Shown here: one piece after another, positions 37,501 to 49,500 of the stretch
Layout of the letters: each line of letters begins with the position of its first letter
Numbering within the stretch: position 1 is the first letter of the stretch
Source: Cordylochernes scorpioides
Lineage: Eukaryota > Arthropoda > Arachnida > Pseudoscorpiones > Chernetidae
DNA length: 64,000 nucleotides
NCBI GenBank assembly: GCA_030710605.1
Contig: CP092877.1
Coordinates: forward strand, 67,855,993-67,919,992
Direction of reading: 5' to 3'
Position numbers and translations under genes: made by a program
Notes under the pieces: generated by a model
The model's database searches: none
What the model was told of the DNA's origin: nothing
The model's input: the letters and a program-made list of their open reading frames with translations, nothing else

Positions 37501-40500
37501 GAAAAGCAGTTCGACTTTGCACTTACAAATGTACCAGAGCCCCGTTTGGTTACTTGCACTCGCTGGTAGGGTTGGACTTTTGCAAGAATCGGGGGCCATT
37601 GGAGCAATTTTTTTTTTTAAACAGAAAAAAGTGTCCAATGCGGGAATCGAACCCGGGTCCTAGTGGTCGAAAACCAAACAGTTTAACGAGCCTTCCACCG
37701 ACCCCCGTATGATTATTTTGAAAATTAAACAATTTCTACATTTCAAAAGAATCCTACACATCTATAATAGTTTTGAATATTCATAACAGATGGCGTACTG
37801 ATGTATCATAATGAATAAATATCAAAATAATTTAATATTGTAAGAGGTGACAGCATTGATACCATCATCAGACAAAAGAATAATATTGGTAACAATGCTG
37901 TTACCGAAACGTCAAACACTATTAAATTATTTGGATTAGGTCTTATTTTCTTGTATCTATAATCCAAATTGTGCTTTATCATGAATAAATGTCAAAATAA
38001 GTGCTTATTTAGGATCAATGTTATTTATTAAAACATATTTCTGATATTTCGATGAAGCTGTTCTCCTATCTTCCTCTAGGAATTCAAGGGGGGTCGGTGG
38101 AAGGCTGATTAAACCGTTTGGTTTTCGACCACTATGACCTGGGTTCGATTCCCGCATTGGACACTTTTTTCTGTTTAAAAAAAAAAAAAAATGCCCCAAT
38201 AGCCCCCGATTCTTGCAAAAGTCCAATCCCACCAGCGAGTGCAAGTAACCAAACGGGGCTCTGGCACATTTGTAAGTGCAAAGTCAAACTACTTTTAACA
38301 TGTGTAGACATGTGGTGCGCTTACACAAAAAGCAGTCGCTAACTACCCACCATGATTATCATGGCCTGTACCATATGTACTAGGGATAAGCAAAAAAAAG
38401 GAATTCAAACTCCTTGTAAGCCCATCATCCATGTGATACATGAGAAATATTGTTTATATAAGTTGGTATGACCGACCAATCATTCTAATAAGTTGGTCAT
38501 GTGCTTCCCAGCACTCTCACATGTTAAGTTACCAGTCATCTATTTTCTTTTAAAGAGACAGAGGTTGTACACACTTGGTAATCTCAAGCGTCTTCAATAA
38601 AGGTCACTGTAATATCTTTCAAAGTTATTGTCTTAATCCCGATATACATTCTAAAAGGTACAAATTCCTTAAGTTATGTTCATGAATGTAGAGTATAAGT
38701 CAATGCATTATCATTATGTAATATCATCTCCGAAATGGAGGTCGGCCATCTTGGAACACCATTTTATTCTAACATGAGCAAAAAAAAAAAAAAAAAGGTT
38801 CGACAATATGACTTGGGAGCAGAAGCTATAAAGAATTCCTTATGATCTCAACTACAGGTTTGTGATCCAAGTTGTCTCTTTTAGACTTATCAGGTCTATG
38901 AGGAGAGAGCCCCAGCTGCCCTCATTTTAAAACAAAGAGTTTTCCTACCACATGATAAATTGCCATTTCTGATTGAGGAGACCCAGCTTCTTGTATTGTA
39001 AACACATCAGGTGATAGATTTTGGGGAAATTTTGTAGCATCTAAGACAATACAAGTTAACTAGAAGAGCATTGTCAAAACGTTTGGCGAAAGATCTTTGA
39101 TAAAAGAAAACTACACTCATGGACAAAATTTAAGGAAGTTGTACCTTTTAGCATATATATTGGGATTGAGACAATAACTCTGAAAGAAACTCCGCCTTTG
39201 CCGGTCCCAAGCCCGGATGAAAAAGGAGGAGGGGGAGCAGTAACAAGCTCACTAAAAAACCTGGGCTCAGCTGGCCCGGCTGATAGTACCCTGTAAGGGC
39301 TCCTGATCCAAGGATACAGGATGAGCAGCGTTTATACTCCATGTTAGGAGCGGCTGCACATGGCATCTGTTCCTCATGTCAGAGACGGCCATTTCTTTTG
39401 GAGCTAAGTCGGCCTGCTACTGAGTAGTGCTACCAGTCTTAATGAAAAAGGCAGACGCATTCTACTTCACCTAGTCATGATGGTTGTCAAACAGACACCA
39501 TCAAGGGTCACAATTATCCTAATATGATTGAGTGGAGATAAGGAAGTAGAAGACTCTGAAAGATATTTGATACAGTGACCTTTTTTGAAGATACATGAGA
39601 TATACAAGTGTGAACAAAATTGCCCTTGTCTACTTTTTTTTAAAAAATAGACGACATGTGACATCAAAGACTTTCCACTTCCTCAAGTTTTTTTTTTTTT
39701 GCTTATCCCTAGTACACGTGGTGGTACAGGTCATGATAATCATGGTGGGTAGTTAGTGACTGCTTTTTCTGTAAGCGCACCACATGTCTACACATGTGAA
39801 AAGCAGTTCGACTTTGCATTTACAAATGTGCCAGAGCCCCGTTTGGTTACTTGCACTCGCTGGTGGGGTTGGACTTTTGCAAGAATCGGGGGCCATTGGA
39901 GCATTTTTTTTTTTAACAGAAAAAAAGTGTCCAATGCGGAAATCGAACCCGGGTCGTAGTGGTCGGAAACCAAACGGTTTAACCAGCCTTCCACCGACCC
40001 CCCACTTCCTCAAGTTTTGTCCATGAGTGTATATTTTTCCAACCAAAGTGTCATATGAGTGCTAGCAAGAAAACCTTGATTCAGACAGAATTCAGAGATA
40101 AAGGATAGAAGACAACAAACCATGGCTTCCAATATGATTCCTTCCAGGGGAACACGCAGGATCTCTGGACAGGGGTGAGGATCCATGGATGCCAAAGTTT
40201 CCTGGGAGAAGAGGTGGAAAGCTTCTCCAGGCAGCACACGTCCTGCTCTACCTCTGCGCTGTACAATGTTGGCTTGTGAGGCCCAGCATGAGCGCAGGGA
40301 GGGTGCTGAACGGTGGATGTAGGCCTCCTTGTGTAATCCCGGGTCCACCACATACACCACATCCTCTACTGTGATGCTGCTCTCTGCAATGTTGGTGGCC
40401 AGCACCACCTTGCGCAGTCCGGTCGGCGCAGGCTTGAATATTGCCATCTGCTCCGTGGGACTCAGCCGGGAGTGGGTGGGGAGCAGTAACAGTCTGCGCA

Positions 40501-43500
40501 AGCCTTTAGATGAGGGGAACAATACTGAACTATGATAAAGCAAAACTTTTTTCAGTACTTTTGTCTGAAGATGGTAACAATGCTGTTACCGAAACGTCAC
40601 ACACTATTTATTTATTTGGATTTAGTCCATTCAGTACTTTTGTCTGAAGATGGTAACAATGTTGTTACTGAAACGTCACACACTATTTATTTATTTGGAT
40701 TTGGTCCATTCAGTACTTTTGTCTGAAGATGGTAACAATGCTGTTACCGAAATGTCACACACTATTTATTTATTTGGATTTGGTCTTATTACCTTGTGTT
40801 AATACTGAACTATATAAAATGAAAGGATTTAAGCACAAATGTTTTTTTTATACACAACACAAACTTCTACTATCCTTACTGCAATGAAAAAATATATTTG
40901 GAGGGCTTGGCTCATCAGAGAGAGAGAGAGTGGTGAACCCTCCCAGCGGTTTCGCCAATTTAATCCACCAGACCACTTCTTAGAGCACTAAAACTGTATT
41001 GGATCATTCTGCTTATATACGTAGTAATGAAGGGTGGAATCTCATAAATGGTATTCAAGAAAACTATGGACATAAGCTTATAGGACAGTAGAATATATAG
41101 TCTATAGTCTGAACCTTTCATTTAACACCCCAATAATAGATGGCATGTTATTTCTTTATATACACTCATGGACAAAACTTAAGGAAGTTTAACGTTCTTA
41201 ATGTCGCTGGTTGTCTGTTTTGTGAAAGAGACAGAGGCAATTTTGTAAGAGTGTGTCTTCAATAAAGGTCACTGTTATATATTTTAGAGTTATTGTCTCA
41301 ATCCTGATATACATGCTAAAAGGTACCATTTCCTTAAGTTTTGTCTATGAGTGTAGTTCTAAGTCTATACAGTGGAACCTCATTATAACTGCCTCTTTTG
41401 TAACAGAGAAACTTGTTATAACATTATAGTTTTAAAGTCCCAAGTTATAAATCCCAAACTGGGGTTACAATAACAACATGAGATGTTGATTTGCATGCTG
41501 CAAGGACCTTTGTGAGAGGCTGCTGTTTATCATAAAACAGCTCGAGTAGCAGAGAACTTGTGGAATTTGTGTAATCTTTACACAAGGGGATAAGAAACAA
41601 CATGGGGTTATAAACAACATAAAATTCTGGTTCCGAATGATGTTGTTATAGTGAAGTTTGACCGTTTAGAGCCATCCCAGGGGGGCAAAGTCAGACTGTC
41701 ATGTGGTACCCCCTGGATAGCCAACCAACGACAGCAGCTTCCCATCATGGAGACTTATGGAGAGCCCTCCTCAGTATGGACTTACCCAGGATTGTCCTTC
41801 AGCTGGTCATGCACCCACTTGATCTCCTGCCAGCCAGGTAGAAACACCAGGATGGCCTTTCCAGGAGGTCGGGAGTCATCAATGTGCTTCACCACCTGGC
41901 AAATCAGATGACCCAGCTGCTCTGTGAACATGGAGCCTTCCCAGAAACTGTTCGGATCCTGCCCCAGTTCCTGTAGAATCTCAGGAAGGTAGTGCTCCTT
42001 GACAGGGAACGACATTCCTGGGACATCCACAACTGGGCAGTAGTTGAAGTAAGATGAGAACAGTTTGGTGTTGAAGGAAGCACTCATCAAAATGAGACGG
42101 AGCTTGGAATCAGGATGTCGGACTTTCTCCCGGAGCAAGGTGAGCAATAAGTCAATCTGGATATCTCGCTCATGAGCTTCATCCACGATGACGTGGGTCA
42201 CTCCTGGCAGCTCGCCTCTGTTGGCCTGCAGGTGGCGCAGCAGGATTCCTGTGCTACAGAACAAGATGGCTCCTCTCCTTCTGGATGGAAGGATCTTGTC
42301 CAATCGGATTTGGTAGCCAACAGTGCAGCCAAGCTAAGACAAACCAACAACAACATTACTCAAATGGCTCTATAGAAACACCTAAATCCACACACCTTAA
42401 AGTTCACAGTGTATCAAATATCTTTCAGAGTTATTGTCTGAATCCCGATATACATGCTATAAGGTACAACTTCTCAAGTTTTGTCCATGAATGTAGAATA
42501 AGGGTTGCACTATAGAGTTGTAAAGAATTACACTTTTGATCTGTGACCAATTTATTGTTTTGTAATCAACAGGAAGCAAGTTTAGGATTATTTTCTTCTG
42601 TATTTAGACTTGGTCTTATTATAATTTGTGCAAGATCTATTCGTGGTTCAAATTGTTAATGATCATATCAAGTGTGAATAATACAATGTCTTTAACTTAC
42701 AGGTTCACCAAGCTCATGGGCAACTGATCCTGCGATTGACAGAGCTGATATCCTTCTTGGCTGGGTGACAACGATGTTGACATCTGACCCATGACCATCC
42801 ATGGCGGCCTTCTCCAGGATGTACTGAGGAACCTGAGTGGTCTTGCCGCAGCCTGTTTGACCGTGGATCAGTACGACCGGGTCCTCCTCGATTGTCCTCA
42901 GGATCTCTTCCCTGGTTTCACACAGGAACTGTCATGTTGATTCTTTTGTCGTGCTACCAAGATCTAAACAATAGAATTGCTCCATTGTTGAACTTACTTC
43001 TTGGCAACACAGTGGTTTCTGCCGTGCGCTACCAAGATATAAACATCAGAACTGTTCCATTGTTGAACTTACTTCTTGGCAACACAGTTGTTTCTGCCAT
43101 GCGCTACCAAGATATTAACATCAGAACTGTTCCATTGTTGAACTTACTTCTTGGCAACACAGTTGTTTCTGCCGTGCGCTACCAAGATATTAACATCAGA
43201 ACTGTTCCATTGTTGAACCTACTTCTTGACAACACAGTTGTTTCTGCCGTGCGCTACCAAGATATAAACATCAGAACTGTTCCATTGTTGAACCTACTTC
43301 TTGACAACACAGTTGTTTCTGCCATGCGCTACCAAGATATAAACATCAGAACTGTTCCATTGTTGAACTTACTTCTTGGCAACACAGTTGTTTCTGCCGT
43401 GCGCTACCAAGATATTAACATCAGAACTGTTCCATTGTTGAACTTACTTCTTGGCAACACAGTTGTTTCTGCCATGCGCTACCAAGATATTAACATCAGA

Positions 43501-46500
43501 ACTGTTCCATTGTTGAACTTACTTCTTGGCAACACAGTTGTTTCTGCCATGCGCTACCAAGATATAAACATCAGAACTGTTCCATTGTTGAACTTACTTC
43601 TTGGCAACACAGTTGTTTCTGCCGTGCTACCAAGATATAAACATCAGAACTGTTCCATTGTTGAACTTACTTGGCAACACAGTTGTTTCTGCCGTGCGCT
43701 ACCAAGATATAAACAACAGAACTGCTCCATTGTTGAACTTACTTCTTGGCAACACAGTTGTTTCTGCCGTGCTACCAAGATATTAACATCAGAACTGTTC
43801 CATTGTTGAACTTACTTCTTGGCAACACAGTTGTTTCTGCCGTGCTACCAAGATATAAACATCAGAACTGTTCCATTGTTGAACTTACTTGGCAACACAG
43901 TTGTTTCTGCCGTGCGCTACCAAGATATAAACAACAGAACTGCTCCATTGTTGAAACTACTTCTTTGCAGAACAGTGGTTTCAGTCGTGCTACCAAGAGA
44001 TCTAAATAAGAGAACTGCTCCATTGTTGAACCTACTTCTTGGCAACACAGTTGTTTCTGTCATGCTACCAAGATATAAACAACAGAACTGCTCCATTGTT
44101 GAAACTACTTCTTGGCAACACAGTGGTTTCTATCTTGCTACCAAGAGATCTAAATAAAAGAACTGCTCCATTGTTGAAACTACTTCTTGGCAACACAGTG
44201 GTTTCTATTTTGCTACCAAGAGATCTAAATAAAAGAACTGCTCCATTGTTGAAACTACTTCTTGGCAACACAGTGGTTTCTATCTTGCTACCAAGAGATC
44301 TAAATAAAAGAACTAATTCATTTTGTTGAACTTACTTCTTGGCAACACAGTGGTTTCTGCCGTGCTACCAAGATATAAACAATAGAACTGCTCCATTGTT
44401 GAAACTACTTCTTGGCAACACAGTGGTTTCTGTCATGCTACCAAGAGATCTAAATAAAAGAACTAATTCATTTTGTTGAACTTACTTCTTGGCAACACAG
44501 TGGTTTCTGCCATGCTACCTAGAGATCTAAATAAAAGAACTAATTCATTTTGTTGAACTTACTTCTTGGCAAAGATGGGCAGAGCCTGGCGCACTTTCCT
44601 CATCCAGGCCACCTGTGTTTGAGGAGAGGTCTGGCGATGTTTGAAGAGGTTATATAACTCGGTGTTGTTAGCCGACCAATCCTGCTCTTCATATGGTCTT
44701 CCAGTCATGATATCATAGGGCACCACATCCCTGCCAGTCATGATGTCCAATGGAGTCAGATCTTCTGTGGAGCTAACTGTCTGGAGATCATCCTGCCTCA
44801 AACTCTGCACAAACAACAACAAACTTCAAGTCACTTCACCTCAATTATACGACTTACTCTGGGGAACCAAATATTTGTCAGATGTGAATCTCCTGGACAT
44901 AAATTGATGCAACAGGTTTCTGGAGATGAATTTATTTTCATTTTATTAACCAATCCACAGGCTTTCAGGCAATTCCACCTCTCTACCGGGGTACAAAAAC
45001 AAATAAACATGGTTAGAATTTTTTTTCTTTATTTCAACACAAAAAACACAATATCACCGCTAGGAATAATTGTGTCAATTTACAATTGTTAAACTCCAGG
45101 ATGCTGTAAAGACCTTTCCACAATGCACCATCTTCAGAACCAAAGAGGTCTGACCAGACCACCTCTTGGAATGTATGGGAGCCTCAAGACAGGACTTATA
45201 TTCTAACTCTACCAAGATTGTAAATTTGATCTATGAATTTGTTGTTGTTTCTTATCCCCTTGTGTAAAGATTACTTGTGTTAGGGACAGCCTCAAATTAC
45301 AGGCAAAGTCAGACTTTCACCAAAGTGTGCCTGGATCATGGTGCCATGATCAACGAAAGCTGCACCCCTACATCCCATTCCATTATATCAGATGTTGATC
45401 TATGAATTTAGTCTCCATGACCTTGTATAATTATACAATGGGATAATAATTGTTAAACAGAAAGTTATATAGATCACTATAAAAGGGAAAAAAAACAATA
45501 AGATACATTAATAGATATATGTCATAGCTAAATGAAGAGGCGCAGCCGTTATGTCTAGCGAACAGCGCACCCGCGATGTCTGCCACCTTTATTTTTTGTC
45601 CAGCTTTTATACATGAATGAATTTACATATTTACATTTTAACACAAGCGTAACATATTTACATACTTAGTTTGACGGAAATAAATTATATCTCTTGGCAT
45701 TAACTATACAAATTATGACATATATAAATTTAGTTAGTATCTAATCATTTTGATTATTAGTAGTTTTTGTACTCCAGTAGAGAGAGAGAGAGAGAAGGGC
45801 GGAAATACCTGAAAGCTTGATAATGCAGTAATAATATTAAAAGAAACTCTAGAAATCTATTGGATTATTTTAATTAAAACCAAATATTTGTCTTTTTATT
45901 TATATGAAAAATAGATGAAATATGAATGCCGGCCAGGCAGCTTCTATCTTTATGAAAATATTTATCAGAAAAAGATTATTTCCGGAGAATATATTGATAT
46001 TATTTTTTAAAAAAAGATGTTACCTCTCCAATAGATATTAATTAATGTGGAGTCAATTTACCCTCTTTGAAACCAGACAGACTCAGGTCAGTGACACTAC
46101 ACTAGCTTTGAAAAACTTAGAACCTTTTTATATCTTTTAAAAAATTGTTTTTGATTCCCATATACAGTAGAACCTCCCTGTAAAGGACACCTAATTGCAG
46201 AGCTAAAGTGTTCTTTAGGGAGAGGTGCCGTCTTACCAGAGAGTTGCTAAATAGTAAAAATGGTAATTTTGCAAATGAAAACTGTCCTTTATAGAGAGGT
46301 GTCCGCTAAAGAGAGGTTCTACTGTATATAGAAAAAAATGGTAATTTTGGCGATGGAAACTGTCCTTTGTATAAAGGTGTCCTATAGAGGGAATGTCCTG
46401 TCATGGAGGTTCTACAGTACTAGTGCTGTTACTTTCATATCGAAATGCTAGAAACTTGCCTTAAAACGCTCCACAATGTTAGTGATTTCTTCTTTCATGG

Positions 46501-49500
46501 CGGGATCCAGGGAGAAGGAAATGGGTCCGTTCTTTTCTCTTTGATAATGTTCCTGCTGCTCCGTAGTGACCAGAATGGGTTTGTAGTCCTGGGTGAGGAC
46601 ATTCAGTTTTTGGAGGTGTTCAAGGGCCTTCTGCGCGGCGATATCCTTCGCCACATTCTTGCGCCATCCCAGACTGCTGAACTCCATGTCCTGGGGCCAG
46701 ATGAGCTTCAGCTTGCATCTCCAGCCTTCCAATTCTGTACATACCATTGTGGTTGTTGAGTTTCTAATGGCCAACACCTAGCTGCAGAGCCAAAATGTCC
46801 TATAGAGAGAGGTGTCCTCTTAACAGCAAACAGTTAATAAGCAAAAATGGTGATTTAGATGATTAAAACTGTCCTATGTGTATAGAGAGTTTAACCCTAC
46901 TTTCCAGCAGTTTCACCCGTTCAATCAACCCAACTGCTCTACTACTGTATTGGACGATTCTGCTTATATACTCACTAGCCGAATGACCCGGGCAACGCCC
47001 GTGTTTTACCTGATTGAATGTTTTGATTCAAATACTATTTGTTACAATTATAATTTGGCGCCTTAAATAAATGCATATGTTAGTTAATAACTATAGCCTA
47101 TGTGCTTTATCTGTCTATGTACTGTTGGCTTCCGTAGGCGTCTCTTACTGGGAAAAGGAAAGAGAGGATTCCATTTGGTTATTAACTAATATATGCATTT
47201 ATTTAAGGAGCGACCCGCTCCAACACAATAGTTACAAAAACGAAAATGCGAGTGGGGGGGGGCATGATGGGGGGGGGGGGGGGGGCAAAGGTGGCGTGAT
47301 CGTAGCTGACCAATAGGAGGGCGCCATTCCAAAAAAAAAAAGCAAACCGTGACAGAGGCGACGAAGAATGACGCTCGTAACTGTATATAGAATAGGTTTG
47401 GAGGAATTCACTGTAAAGCCATTTAGGGAAATGATGGGCATAATGACCAGTAGGAATATACAGTGGAACACCTCCCTTGTGTAGGACCAAGTTTGTTAGA
47501 GCACCTTGTTAGAACCACAGGTAAAACACAATTGAGATTTACAACTTGGGACCATGTGGGTGTTATAAAAGAAGGTTCACTCACCACTGCATTTTTCTCA
47601 ATGCAGTAGGAGCAGTAAGAAATTACTTTCTTATTTAAAAAAAAAATCACATGCTAAATAATTTTTATATCTAAATACTTATTTATATGTAATTTATACT
47701 ATCCTAAAAGCTTATGTCCATAGTTTGTTTGAATATTATTTCTAAGATTCCATCCTTCACACACAGTGTAGCATATATAAGTAGAATTAACCAATACAGT
47801 GTTAGAGCTTTAAGAAGCGTTCTGGTAGATTAAATTGGTTGAAACCGCTGGGTGGGTTCACCACTGATGAGTCAAGCCAATATTTTTTCATCATAGTGAG
47901 GAGAGTAGAAGATTATGTGTAATAGAAACATTTGTGTTTTATTTTGCTTTCATTTCTTATATCTAAATACACTGCCCTGTAGGGTGAAGTACAGTGTCGT
48001 GAGCCGCTACGGTGAACAGGGAACTCTGAAATGTGGATAACTAATGGGGCAATGGCATCCCCCTTTCCATGGAGCTAAAAACAAGGCACTTTTGTTAGCT
48101 GGTATTGTGATCAGGGTGCACGGACTGATCTGATCTGCTCCATGGACAAGAAACCACCACCATCTAACTATAGATAACATGCATCTTATAATTTTTGTTC
48201 CTGTTCTCCCAGGTTCAGTTTTCACCAACAGAGCCACCTGGAGAGAGGAAAGGACAGTACCTGGAACTCTCTCAATGTTGAACTGCGGGGGCAGCTCTGG
48301 TAGGTTCAAGTCTTGTGAAATGATGGAGTAGGCGTCGCAGAGCAGCTTGGAGGCTTCATTGTTTGGCAGGCAGAGGGGCAGTTTCTCCGGACCTCTCAGC
48401 TCCTGGATGGACCACACACACAATTGTCAGTCTGTGGGTTTGAATAACTCTTGAGTCTATGGGTTTGGTAAGATGGAACTAATGATAATGGCATAACTTG
48501 TGTCCATTGAAGGGAAGAATCCACTACGCATCAAATGTCTCACAAACCTCACATTCTAGAATACATCAGAACAAACAGAAAGAAGAGCTCTTCCTGAGCC
48601 CTAACGAGATCTTAAGAAAGTTAGATGTTTGCACAACCTCAAAGAACTGGTGTCACAAGTGGAACAAGTACCATCACAGTAACTTGTTGAGAAGGATGTT
48701 TCAATCCAGAATAGATATTAAATATATACCAGAGTGGATAATAAAATAAGAAATGTTTTTTTTTTTTGCTTATCCCTAGTATACATGGTAAAGGCCATAA
48801 TAATCATGGTGGGTAGAAGTAGGTGACTGATATTACTGTAAGTGCACCACATGTCTACACATGTGAAAAACAGATAAGAAATGTAAATGATAGGGATCAT
48901 GTGGATATATTAAGAAAAGGCATCTCCTAATCATCAGGCAAAAAGTTGCTGATGGCTTGCCCCATCTATCAGAATGATTAACAACTAGTTGATATTTATT
49001 CTAATAGATGGTGAAAGTCATCAGCAACTTTTAGTTCGATGATCTGGAAATACCTACAACAACAACAACAAAACCTTTATTAAGACACTATTGTCTTACA
49101 AGGGGATTCCCCTAAAAGGTTATATATGTACATGAGTGAGGAGGAAAAGCAATTTAGAGAGGAGAGGGGGAGCAATCAGCTGTTGTCTGTGGAGTTGAGC
49201 ACTTCTTCCCTCATTTTATCAATCGCCTTGAAATATTTAAAATATTTATAAACAAATGTTTTATCCAGCAGGAGAGCGGTAAAGATTTTATATACATGTT
49301 AAATACCTTTATCTTAATTTGTTGTAGGTTACATTAAGGTGTTCTACCAGAGGATAACAACTCCACTACTCTTCTACCAGTACTCTTGTACACGCTTGTT
49401 CGGCGGCACATATACTAAAATAGGAACGATACAGAGAAGATTAGCATGGCCTCTGCGCAAGGATGACACGCAAAATCGTGAAGCGTTCCATACTCTTCTA

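Larger units (their letters stand above)
39114..40029. mobile_element. Tc1/mariner-type MITE with two nested retroelements
   Basis: TA-flanked CACTCATGGACAAAATTTAA / CTCAAGTTTTGTCCATGAGTG ends. Host of SIDE1 (39187-39552) and SINE-E (39692-40003). An uninterrupted 191-bp relative is at 41163-41353. Confidence 0.87.

Noticed and set aside
42892-43809. 305-aa + strand open frame with 25-residue repeats
   Set aside because: It is the 75-bp intronic minisatellite read in one frame; no start context, lies in an intron of the opposite strand, and a 75-nt period always leaves one frame open.
43021-44330. Use of 41-nt pseudo-exons as real microexons to fix the reading frame
   Set aside because: One copy gives the wrong phase and two copies hit a stop; direct splicing to 42911 already keeps frame.
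42912-44562. Tandem array as a CRISPR-like locus
   Set aside because: No unique spacers, eukaryotic context, and the units are continuous duplications.
47071-47316. + strand frame with Gly-rich end
   Set aside because: The end comes from poly-G runs; the rest is a Helitron end.
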